DNA from: Paenibacillaceae bacterium
GTDB taxonomy: Bacteria; Bacillota; Clostridia; Lachnospirales; Lachnospiraceae
Length of the DNA: 37,516 bases
Assembly (NCBI GenBank): GCA_015057715.1
Contig: SVDS01000036.1
Location: 1-37,516, forward strand
Direction of reading: 5' to 3'
A program made the translations under genes and the position numbers. The notes under the pieces were generated by a model. The model was not told the DNA's origin, did not search any database, and was given only the letters and a program-made list of their open reading frames with translations. This document shows positions 24,090 to 31,612 of this stretch, piece by piece (position 1 is the stretch's first letter; each line of letters begins with the position of its first letter).

Positions 24090-24244
24090 AAATACGTTCT
24101 CCCTTTTTTTGACACAGTTGCATTGCTTTGAATTTTATAGTATCATAAAAAACGTCAATTTTAAACCCCTTTCGCCTGACGGCCGTCCATGACCAGCCAG
24201 GCTATGAACGTAAAACCGGGAACACCCAAGAAAAAGGAGTACAT

Positions 24245-25051
24245 ATGGAACAATTATATGTTTTCGGAACCGGCAATGCCGCTGCCACCAAATGTTATAA
24301 TACCTGCTTTGCCATAAAAAATGACGAGGAATACTTTATGATAGATGCAGGAGGCGGCAACGGAATTCTCTCTATATTAGATGACATGAATGTGGATCTG
24401 TCTCACCTCCACCATATATTTGCAACTCATGAACACACCGATCATATCCTTGGTATTATCTGGATGGTGCGGTTTATTGGAGCCAGAATCAAATCGGGGA
24501 GCTACGATGGAGATTTAAACATTTACAGCCATAAAAATCTGGTTTCCGTAATCGATACGCTCTGCCGGCTCACTTTACAGAAAAAATTTTATGATCTCAT
24601 TGGAACCAGAATTCATTTAATCCCGGTGGAAGACGGAGAAACCAGATCCATACTTGGATATGACATCACTTTTTTTGATATTCATTCCACAAAAGCAGAG
24701 CAGTATGGATTTACCACAACTCTGCGTAACGGAAAACGTCTTTCTTTTTGCGGAGATGAGCCCTATAATCCCAAATGCCATGAATTTGTTGAAGGAACCA
24801 GCTGGCTGCTCCATGAAACTTTCTGCCTTTATACGGACCGGGAAGTATTTAAGCCTTACGAAAAGCATCACAGTACAGTCACCGATGCCTGTAAACTTGC
24901 AGAGGAATTAAAGGCAGAACATATGATTTTATGGCATACAGAGGATAAGAACTTAAAAAACAGAAAAGAGCTCTATACCAGTGAGGGAAGTCCTTTCTTT
25001 TCCGGTGAACTTCTGATTCCGGAAGATAAAGAAATTATTAAACTTTCCTGA
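24245..25051 (+). CDS. Metallo-beta-lactamase-fold hydrolase (RNase Z-like)
   Basis: This is a 268-residue protein. The zinc-binding signature THEHTDH (residues 61-67) gives His62, His64, Asp66 and His67. Further ligands are probably in RLSFCGDEPYN and in the final histidine of MILWHTED. The N-terminal GTGNAAATKCYNTCFAI resembles RNase Z/ElaC-type openings, but essential tRNA-processing features such as the flexible arm are not obvious. It is best called an MBL-fold hydrolase of unknown substrate. AAAGGAGTACAT precedes the ATG. It is followed by the 97-residue gene on the same strand, with a 69-base gap. Confidence 0.87.
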   Translation: MEQLYVFGTGNAAATKCYNTCFAIKNDEEYFMIDAGGGNGILSILDDMNVDLSHLHHIFATHEHTDHILGIIWMVRFIGARIKSGSYDGDLNIYSHKNLVSVIDTLCRLTLQKKFYDLIGTRIHLIPVEDGETRSILGYDITFFDIHSTKAEQYGFTTTLRNGKRLSFCGDEPYNPKCHEFVEGTSWLLHETFCLYTDREVFKPYEKHHSTVTDACKLAEELKAEHMILWHTEDKNLKNRKELYTSEGSPFFSGELLIPEDKEIIKLS

Positions 25052-25120
25052 TAAAAAAATCACGCTCGTCCCCGGCACTGCATATCATATAACAATAGAA
25101 AAAGCAAAGGAGTTTCTCAT

Positions 25121-25414
25121 ATGTTGTGCCCGGGCGGCTTTACCCCTTACCGTGACGTCGACTGCAGAGACCTGGCTATTTTCTATGAGGCCACCAGGGA
25201 ATTACGCGGCACTACCTACAAGCCATATCTGGTGGCAACACAGGAAGCCAGGGGAGTCAACTTCCGATTTATCTGTAACTCCACGATTATGACCAGACCT
25301 CCTCAGAATGCAATCACCATGGTTTGCATTTTTAAACCCTTTTGCAAAGAACATGATAAGGCCAGGGCGGTTGTGACGAGTATCTGTAAAATGGGATGCT
25401 ACAATTGTTATTAA
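25121..25414 (+). CDS. Small Cys-rich protein, possibly cystatin-like
   Basis: This 97-residue protein has AAAGGAG ahead of its ATG and a terminator after its stop, so it is probably a genuine gene. It lacks a signal peptide. The order of elements resembles stefin/cystatin-like proteins: an N-terminal GGFTPYRDV with a glycine, a helix (DLAIFYEATRELRG), a strand with a degenerate QxVxG-like loop (VATQEARGVNFRFICN), and a later strand AITMVCIFKPF. Six cysteines, four of them in the last ~30 residues (CKEH, CKMGCYNC), are unusual for that fold. Similar small proteins occur in Lachnospiraceae as I recall them, without known function. The cystatin idea is an inference from pattern alone. Confidence 0.6.
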   Translation: MLCPGGFTPYRDVDCRDLAIFYEATRELRGTTYKPYLVATQEARGVNFRFICNSTIMTRPPQNAITMVCIFKPFCKEHDKARAVVTSICKMGCYNCY

Positions 25415-25419
25415 ATATA

Positions 25420-25453
25420 AATCGGAACGGTTTTCGCACCGTCCCGATTTTTT
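25420..25453 (+). terminator. Terminator of the small Cys-rich gene
   Basis: AATCGGAACGGT (25420-25431) pairs with ACCGTCCCGATT (25438-25449), with one A-C mismatch on the plus strand that becomes G-T on the minus strand. T-rich sequence follows, and it may serve the convergent alcohol dehydrogenase gene as well. Confidence 0.85.
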
Positions 25454-25469
25454 AATAGTATTAATATTT

Positions 25470-26657
25470 TTAAAATGCCATACGGTAAATCTCTATCATA
25501 TCTTCTCTCCCCAACTCACGGATTCCTGTCAGGGTTTTTTCTCCATATGAAGAGCATTTATCTGCCATAAGGAGGAAATCCTCCTCAGTAATGCCGGAAT
25601 TTAATTCCCGCAGAGAAACCGGCATATCAAGACTTTTAAAATACGCTTCTAACCGATCTATTCCCTTTTGTGCTGTATTAACCGGATTTTCAAAATCCAT
25701 CTCCTGGTTGAATACCCTTACAGCCAGCTGGGCAAATCTCATTGGTGCATCCTTACATACGTATCTGGCCCAGGAACAAAACAGAGCAGATAAACCGGCG
25801 CCGTGGGCGATTTTGGGATATAACCCGGACAGTTCGTGCTCCAGCTGATGCACCTGCATAAGATAATCTCTTCCAAGACCAGTCAGTCCGTCATGAGATA
25901 GGCTTCCAGCCCACATGAGGGTGGCACGCGCCTCATAGTCAACCGGATTTTTATCCGCCTTCTCTCCCGCCTCCATTACAGAAGTTAGTAGTCCTTCGGC
26001 GATCCGGTCTGTAAGAGGAGTATCTTTCGTAGCTCCTCCCAGATATCGTTCCAGTGTATGCATCATAATATCCACCGTTCCGCAGCCAGTCTGAAACTTA
26101 TTCACAGTAAAGGTCAGCTCAGGATTTAGCACTGCGAACAATGGACGGTGTGTGGGGCTGTTAAATCCTCTTTTGAGGCCTTCCTCTTCTTTGGTAATGA
26201 CGCAGGACAGGCTGGTTTCGCTTCCGGAAGCAGACAGTGTCAGAATATTTCCATGGGGAAGTGCCTTGCCAGGAACAGCTTTTTTCATAAAATAATCCCA
26301 TGGATCAATATCCGGATTCAAGACTCCGTCAGCCATGCATTTTGCAGAGTCTATTACACTGCCTCCTCCCACAGCAAGAATAAACTCGACGTTTTCCTTT
26401 CTGCACAGATTGATTCCTTCCATAGCCAGTGAAAGACCGGGATTGGGCCTCACTCCTCCAAGCAGTACGTATTCAATTCCATGACTCTTTAAGGAATCTT
26501 CAACCTGATCTAAAAGACCGCTTTCCTTTACACTTCCTCCGCCAAAATGAACCAGAATCTTTTTAAAACCATATCCAGCAATCAATTCTCCAATATTTTT
26601 ATGGGTGTCACGGCCAAAAATCACCCTTGTTGGTACACAATATTCAAAATTATTCAT
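25470..26657 (-). CDS. Iron-containing alcohol dehydrogenase (butanol dehydrogenase type)
   Basis: This 395-residue cytoplasmic enzyme belongs to the group III, iron-dependent family, near the BdhA/YugJ branch that reduces aldehydes with NAD(P)H. Motifs: FEYCVPTRVIFGRDT at the N-terminus, the dinucleotide-binding AVGGGSVIDSAK near residue 95, and the metal ligands in GCGTVDIMMHTLERYLG (Asp, His), HQLEHELSG and IAHGAGLSALF. Length and motifs are complete. AGAGAGG precedes ATG 26657. It is monocistronic and convergent with the small Cys-rich gene. A role in fermentative NADH disposal is likely; substrate preference cannot be told. Confidence 0.92.
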   Translation of the reverse strand: MNNFEYCVPTRVIFGRDTHKNIGELIAGYGFKKILVHFGGGSVKESGLLDQVEDSLKSHGIEYVLLGGVRPNPGLSLAMEGINLCRKENVEFILAVGGGSVIDSAKCMADGVLNPDIDPWDYFMKKAVPGKALPHGNILTLSASGSETSLSCVITKEEEGLKRGFNSPTHRPLFAVLNPELTFTVNKFQTGCGTVDIMMHTLERYLGGATKDTPLTDRIAEGLLTSVMEAGEKADKNPVDYEARATLMWAGSLSHDGLTGLGRDYLMQVHQLEHELSGLYPKIAHGAGLSALFCSWARYVCKDAPMRFAQLAVRVFNQEMDFENPVNTAQKGIDRLEAYFKSLDMPVSLRELNSGITEEDFLLMADKCSSYGEKTLTGIRELGREDMIEIYRMAF

Positions 26658-26855
26658 TTAGAAACCTCTCTTTCTCCATCAAATCCATTCTTAGCTGAAA
26701 TTATAGCACGAACCCTTCTTTTTTCCAAGACTGACTCTCTTTCCACCTTTTCCGTCATAAATTCTGTCCTTTTTGCATATCTTATATGGGAAAGCCAAAG
26801 AAAGCTGCTTTCCCTTTTCACATGCATCTAACATGGAACGACAAGGAGAATTCTT

Positions 26856-28025
26856 ATGAACCCATTCAAAAAGAGTTTTACATCTTTCCCAGTGGCAAGG
26901 CATCATCTGATTATATACATAGAAGTGGTCATTCTTATGTTTCTTTTAGTCTCCCTTTTTTTTATTTCTCCCGGCGGCAGATTCTCATTTCCAGTTGTAA
27001 ACCAGGAAGGGAAGGCCAGCTCTTCGGAAGCAAAAAAATACGTTAAATGGGTGGATTTTAATGTTACTGCAAGAGCCATGCAGGAAGCCTTTCGTTATGA
27101 TGTCAATACCTGCCAGTCCCAGGTTCATTTAAACTGGGTGGATTTGCTTGCCTATCTGGGTGCCAGATACGGAGGAGACTTCTCCAGATATTCCAGCAAA
27201 GATTTAGATTCACTTGCCGAACAGCTTCTATCCGGAAAAACCATGGAAGAACTGACAGGCAAAATGAAATACTACACGTATTACCGTGAAGCCTATGGAG
27301 CCGTGTTAGACGGTCTGGTTGGGCAATATGAGATTCAGATCCCTTCCGCCAATGCACCGCTTTACGCTACGCCGGACTTATTGCCGGACGGTTCGGTCAA
27401 TCCGGATAAAGTCTGGGTGACAAAATACGGTTTGAAAGGATTTTCTCCCATTGCCAAAGGATTTCCCTACAACGATTTTGACGACTTTGGGACTGCAAGA
27501 TCCTACGGATTTAAACGCCAGCACCTGGGTCATGATATGATGGGCCAGGTTGGTACCCCTGTTATTGCTGTGGAAAGCGGTTATGTGGAAGCAATCGGCT
27601 GGAATCAATATGGTGGCTGGAGATTGGGTATTCGAAGTTTTGATGGAAAACGCTACTATTATTACGCTCATTTAAGAAAAAATTATCCCTATCATAAATC
27701 ATTAAAACAGGGCAGTATCGTAAACGCCGGAGATGTCATCGGATATCTGGGACGGACGGGATACAGCCGGACAGAAAACACCAATAACATTAACCAGCCC
27801 CACCTTCATTTCGGGCTTCAGCTGATCTTTGATGAGTCCCAGAAAGATGGAAACAATGAGATCTGGGTGGATTGCTATGAACTGACCAAATTTTTGTCTA
27901 TGAACCGGTCTGAGACAGTAAAAAATCAGGAAACCAAGGAATACAGCCGGGTTTATAATATGAAAGATCCTGGCATTCCGGAGAATTTTGTGGCACCGCC
28001 GCCACCTCTTGAAGAGGAGCAATAA
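26856..28025 (+). CDS. Membrane-anchored M23 (LytM-type) peptidase
   Basis: This 389-residue protein has a single N-terminal transmembrane segment (~residues 21-42, IIYIEVVILMFLLVSLFFIS). The rest should lie outside the membrane, so it acts on the cell wall. A helical region (~residues 60-160) precedes the M23 domain, whose zinc and active-site motifs are readable: QHLGHDMMG (HxxxD), YYYYAHLRK and PHLHFGLQL (HxH). A Pro-rich tail ends the protein. M23 enzymes cleave peptidoglycan cross-bridges or stems. AAGGAG precedes the ATG. A sporulation or division role is possible, but nothing in the context decides it. Confidence 0.9.
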   Translation: MNPFKKSFTSFPVARHHLIIYIEVVILMFLLVSLFFISPGGRFSFPVVNQEGKASSSEAKKYVKWVDFNVTARAMQEAFRYDVNTCQSQVHLNWVDLLAYLGARYGGDFSRYSSKDLDSLAEQLLSGKTMEELTGKMKYYTYYREAYGAVLDGLVGQYEIQIPSANAPLYATPDLLPDGSVNPDKVWVTKYGLKGFSPIAKGFPYNDFDDFGTARSYGFKRQHLGHDMMGQVGTPVIAVESGYVEAIGWNQYGGWRLGIRSFDGKRYYYYAHLRKNYPYHKSLKQGSIVNAGDVIGYLGRTGYSRTENTNNINQPHLHFGLQLIFDESQKDGNNEIWVDCYELTKFLSMNRSETVKNQETKEYSRVYNMKDPGIPENFVAPPPPLEEEQ

Positions 28026-28030
28026 AAATG

Positions 28031-28085
28031 AAAGCAGCTTATTTACGGAACCTTAAAATCAATTCCGTAAGCAGGCTGCTTTTTA
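28031..28085 (+). terminator. Terminator of the M23 peptidase gene
   Basis: AAAGCAGC pairs with GCTGCTTT, and nested inside TTTACGGAA pairs with TTCCGTAA. A T-run follows. Confidence 0.75.
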
Positions 28086-28116
28086 AGGCACATACATTTA
28101 TTTCGATGTTAAAAAA

Positions 28117-28125
28117 TGGTATAAT
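28117..28125 (+). promoter_or_regulatory. Extended -10 promoter for GH39 gene
   Basis: TGGTATAAT is a perfect extended -10 element (TGnTATAAT) about 30 bases before the GH39 start. The -35 region is poor, as is allowed for this promoter class. Confidence 0.55.
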
Positions 28126-28155
28126 TAAGGACAAATTACGGGGAAGGGGATTCAT

Positions 28156-29688
28156 ATGGTAAAGCAAGTCAGCTATAAAATTCAAAATGGAACAGAGTAC
28201 AGTTTTAAGAATCATGCAGATTTTTGTGTAGGAACCGGCAGAATGGGATTAACTTTGCAGCAGCAGTATCAGGAACAGTTAAAACTGGTGCAGGAACAGA
28301 TTGGTTTTCGCCATATCAGAGGTCACGGAATTTTTTGTGATGATATGGCAATTTATCAGGAGTATACGGATGAGTCAGGTGACATCAGGGCAGAATATAA
28401 CTTTACCTATTTGGATATGGTCATGGATGCCTATCAGAATCTTGGGATTAAGCCTTTTTTAGAGCTTGGATTTATGCCTCGGAAAATGGCTTCCGGCGAT
28501 CAGACCGTGTTCTACTGGAAAGGGAATGTTACACCTCCAAAAAGCTACGAGGCGTGGTCAGATCTGGTACAGGCAGTTCTTTTGCACCTTTTTGACCGCT
28601 ACGGGAAAGAAGAAGTGGTGACCTGGCCGGTTGAGGTATGGAACGAGCCAAATCTTCCCGGATTCTGGAAAGGGGCTGACAAAGAGGAATATTTTACTTT
28701 ATTTCAGAAGACCTATTATGCTGTGAAAAAGACTGACAGCCGGTTTCTGGTTGGAGGTCCGGCAATCTGCGGAGTTGACGACGTTCTCTGGCTGAAACAA
28801 TTCCTGGAATTTTGCAGAGCACAGGAGTTAAAACCGGATTTTATCACACGCCACCATTACATGTGGGATAAACCGGAACAATGCGGTCATTACAGCTACG
28901 GATCCTTAAGAGATCCCCAAACCGCCATGGAGGAGCTTAAGGTTTCCCGTGAAATTATAGACAGCTTTGAAGGGTTTCAGGGGCTTCCCATGCATATAAC
29001 GGAATTTAACACTTCCTACAGCCCTGACAGCCCGATTCACGACACCACAGTGAATGCAGCTTATGTAGCATGGCTTTTATCAAAGCTGGGTGATCTGTGT
29101 GAATCCTACTCTTACTGGACCTTTGGCGATATTTTCGAAGAAAAGGGGGTTCCATTTACTCCATTCCACGGCGGATTTGGATTAGTAGCAAACGGAACAA
29201 TTCCAAAACCCACATTCTGGTCCTTTGCATTCTTTAAAAAGCTTCAGGGCAAATGCGTTCATCGTTCTGACGAACTGATTGTTATGAAAAAAGAGGATGG
29301 AAGTTACTGCGCAGCCGCCTGGAATCTATGCCTTGGGCACTTGGAATGCCTGCGTCTTTCCATCACATTACCGGTGAATGAAGACGGAGAATATTGTCTG
29401 CTTACAAAAACAATTGATGAAGCTCATGGAAATCCCAGAAAAATCTGGCATGATATGGGAGAACCTTCCTGGCTCTCAAAAGAAGAAACAGAGATACTAA
29501 AAGATAGTGCACACCCCTTGATTCATACAGAATCAGTAAGTGCTTCCGCTTCCGCTATTTCCTTTTCTATTTCACTGCAGCCGTGGGCAGTTATGTGGTT
29601 TCAGCTAAAGAAAATTAAAAGAAACGGGGACCGGGGTTATGATTACTGCCGCGGAGAAACCCCCGCGGCAGGTGCCAAAAGCCAATAA
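28156..29688 (+). CDS. GH39 beta-xylosidase-type glycosidase
   Basis: This 510-residue cytoplasmic enzyme of clan GH-A retains the beta linkage. The acid/base Glu164 is in PVEVWNEPNLPGFW and the nucleophile Glu283 is in MHITEFNTSY. The N-terminal barrel opens with FRHIRGHGIFCDD and EYNFTYLDMVMDAY, both typical of GH39, and a beta-sandwich closes the protein. GH39 bacterial members mainly release xylose from xylo-oligosaccharides; other specificities exist. GGGGAAGGGG precedes the ATG. The stop lies three bases from that of the convergent permease gene. The last ~25 residues look like an extension and contain the DNA hairpin at 29646-29671. Confidence 0.9.
   Translation: MVKQVSYKIQNGTEYSFKNHADFCVGTGRMGLTLQQQYQEQLKLVQEQIGFRHIRGHGIFCDDMAIYQEYTDESGDIRAEYNFTYLDMVMDAYQNLGIKPFLELGFMPRKMASGDQTVFYWKGNVTPPKSYEAWSDLVQAVLLHLFDRYGKEEVVTWPVEVWNEPNLPGFWKGADKEEYFTLFQKTYYAVKKTDSRFLVGGPAICGVDDVLWLKQFLEFCRAQELKPDFITRHHYMWDKPEQCGHYSYGSLRDPQTAMEELKVSREIIDSFEGFQGLPMHITEFNTSYSPDSPIHDTTVNAAYVAWLLSKLGDLCESYSYWTFGDIFEEKGVPFTPFHGGFGLVANGTIPKPTFWSFAFFKKLQGKCVHRSDELIVMKKEDGSYCAAAWNLCLGHLECLRLSITLPVNEDGEYCLLTKTIDEAHGNPRKIWHDMGEPSWLSKEETEILKDSAHPLIHTESVSASASAISFSISLQPWAVMWFQLKKIKRNGDRGYDYCRGETPAAGAKSQ
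29646..29671. other. GC-rich hairpin inside the 3' end of the GH39 gene
   Basis: CTGCCGCGG (29646-29654) pairs with CCGCGGCAG (29663-29671) around an eight-base loop, inside the last codons and next to the convergent permease stop. No U-tract follows on either strand. It may slow colliding polymerases or protect 3' ends. Confidence 0.55.
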
Positions 29689-29691
29689 TTA

Positions 29692-30597
29692 TTATCCTTT
29701 AACGCCACCGATTGTAAGACCTGTGACAAAATACCGTTGTAAGAACGGATAAAGACAGACAATGGGCAGCATGGTAAGTATGGTGGCAGCAGAGCGGACC
29801 GAAGTGGGCGTTACTGCTGCCACCGCATTCTTCATGGATTCTACAGAATTACTCTGATTACTTACAGATGACAATAACTTCATCAATTCATACTGCAGTG
29901 TGGTCAGATTGGCATTCATTCGATTGTAGAGCATGGCATCAAACCAGGAATTCCAATGTCCAACAGCACAGAATAATGCAATTGTTGCATATACCGGTTT
30001 GCATAAAGGTGAGATGATTTTCGTAAATATAACCAGGTCTCCGGCTCCGTCTAACTGCGCCGACTCTTCCAGGCTATCAGGAAGCCCTACCATATATGTC
30101 CGGATCACCATCATATTAAAGGCTCCTACCATTCCAGGAATGATATAGACCAGAAAGCTGTTGGTAAGGCCTAAGCCCTTATATAAAAGAAAAATAGGAA
30201 TCATTCCACCGTTTACGTACATGGTAATTACCCAGAATAAGGAGAGCTGTCTCTTAAAAATAAAGCGTTTCCGGCTTACTATATAAGCAAGAAGGGCATT
30301 GGCCGCCAGTGCGGTAATGGTGCCGATCACCGTCCTTGCAACACTTATATAAGCCCCTACCAGCAGATTCTTTTTATGAAGGACTGTAATATAGTTTTGA
30401 AATGTCCATTTTCTAGGCCATAAATACAACCCTCCCCTCAGCGCATCAGTCCCGTCATTAAAAGCCAGGACAAGTGTGTTCCAAACCGGATAAAGGGTAA
30501 TGATCACAAACAGAACCATGAATATGGTATTAAGGAAAACAAATATTTTATTACCCAGTGAACTTTTCCTTTTATGTAACATTCTATGATTAGTCAT
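29692..30597 (-). CDS. ABC transporter permease, LplC/YtcP-type
   Basis: This 301-residue membrane protein belongs to the permease subgroup that accompanies large LplA-like binding proteins. A basic N-terminus precedes the first transmembrane segment (~residues 18-42). The family-specific WNTLVLAFNDGTDALRGGLYLWP lies in the first external loop. The EAA loop is LEESAQLDGAGDLVIFTKI then SPLCKP, and the C-terminus YFVTGLTIGGVKG is typical. AAGGGGGG precedes ATG 30597. It lies 11 bases after the frameshifted LplB-like gene and would be its partner. Confidence 0.9.
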   Translation of the reverse strand: MTNHRMLHKRKSSLGNKIFVFLNTIFMVLFVIITLYPVWNTLVLAFNDGTDALRGGLYLWPRKWTFQNYITVLHKKNLLVGAYISVARTVIGTITALAANALLAYIVSRKRFIFKRQLSLFWVITMYVNGGMIPIFLLYKGLGLTNSFLVYIIPGMVGAFNMMVIRTYMVGLPDSLEESAQLDGAGDLVIFTKIISPLCKPVYATIALFCAVGHWNSWFDAMLYNRMNANLTTLQYELMKLLSSVSNQSNSVESMKNAVAAVTPTSVRSAATILTMLPIVCLYPFLQRYFVTGLTIGGVKG

Positions 30598-30608
30598 ATC
30601 TGCCCCCC

Positions 30609-31543
30609 TTAAAATAAGCGTTCTTCGCCGGCCCGCCTTGCCATCTCATTTGCAATTAATATAATGGAAATACTTACCACGCTTTTAAATATTCCTGCTG
30701 CAGTACCCAGGGAATAATCTCCCTGACTGATCCCCCATTTTAAGACGTATATATCAATCGTCTGGGATACACTCTGTACCAGTCCGTTTCCTAACAGATA
30801 CTGGACTTCGAAACCTGCATTTAAAACATTTCCTGCATTCATTAAAAGAAGAATTATAATCGTAGGCCTTATTCCAGGCAGGGTGATGTATTTGATTCTG
30901 GCCCACCTTCCTGCTCCGTCTATAGCCGCCGCTTCATAGAGAGATGTGTCTATGGCTGTAATGGAAGCCAGATAGATAATAGCATTCCAGCCAGTTTCCT
31001 TCCAGACATTGGCAAAGGCGACAATCCACCAGAAATATTTAGGATATGCAAAAAATTAAGAGGTTCCTTTAACAGATGAAAGCGAACCAGAAGATCATTG
31101 ACTATCCCCGTCCCAGACAGAGCATCGTGCAAAATGCCGGTAACAATAATCCAGGATAAGAAATGTGGAAGATATGAAATTGTCTGCACAACCTTTTTAC
31201 CACCCTGAGACTTCACTTCGTTTATGAGAATTGCAAATATAATTGCAGCCACCATGGTAGTAACTAAATTAATGACTCCCATAGCCAGCGTATTTCTGAT
31301 GACACGAATAAATCCATCATCAAGAAACAGTTGCCGAAATTTTGCAAGTCCTATAAATTCCGAGTGGAAAAAGCCAGCCTTCGGCTTATAGTTCTCAAAT
31401 GCCATGAGCCAGCCTGCAAGTGGCAGATAACAGAATATAAATCCATAAATCACATAGCCTGCAGACAACAGCAGGAGCACTTTCTGTTTTTTTATTTCTT
31501 TCCAATTGATACGTTCTTTTTTAACCTTTCCAATGGATGTCAT
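30609..31543 (-). pseudogene. LplB/YteP-type ABC permease, frameshifted at a T6 tract
   Basis: The permease reads normally from ATG 31543 (AAAGGAG upstream) through about 160 residues to KEPLNF. At six T (plus-strand A6 at 31050-31055) the frame is lost and a stop follows ~30 codons later. Moving back one base gives FAYPKYFWWIVAFANVWKE and continues without interruption to the family end RAGEERLF at 30609. That part includes the EAA loop SLYEAAAIDGAGRWARIKY. Restored, the protein would have about 311 residues, normal for the family. The break is equivalent to losing one T. The sequence T TTT TTG in the zero frame is a canonical -1 slippery heptamer, so slippage could yield some full-length product. 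Sequencing error in the homopolymer is equally possible. Confidence 0.88.
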
Positions 31544-31562
31544 GGTATCACTCCTTTGCTAA

Positions 31563-31605
31563 AAAACAGGCTGGTGCAGATATCTATGATTGCACCGCCT
31601 GTTTT
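31563..31605 (-). terminator. Intercistronic hairpin between binding protein and permease genes
   Basis: AAAACAGG and an inner GGTGCA pair with TGCACC and CCTGTTTT, with one bulged base and a twelve-base loop. It follows the binding-protein stop on the minus strand and has a T-run. Such hairpins commonly let the binding protein be made in excess over the permeases. Confidence 0.75.
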
Positions 31606-31612
31606 CTACTAT

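Noticed and set aside
24090-24244. Riboswitch or promoter in the divergent region between fbp and the MBL-fold gene
   Set aside because: A TTGACG lies upstream of fbp, but spacing to any -10-like box is poor, and no conserved leader structure is recognisable.
31050-31055. Firm claim of programmed -1 frameshifting in the permease gene
   Set aside because: The heptamer fits, but I found no stimulatory structure or known precedent in this family, and homopolymer error or mutation is simpler. Kept only as a hypothesis in the findings.
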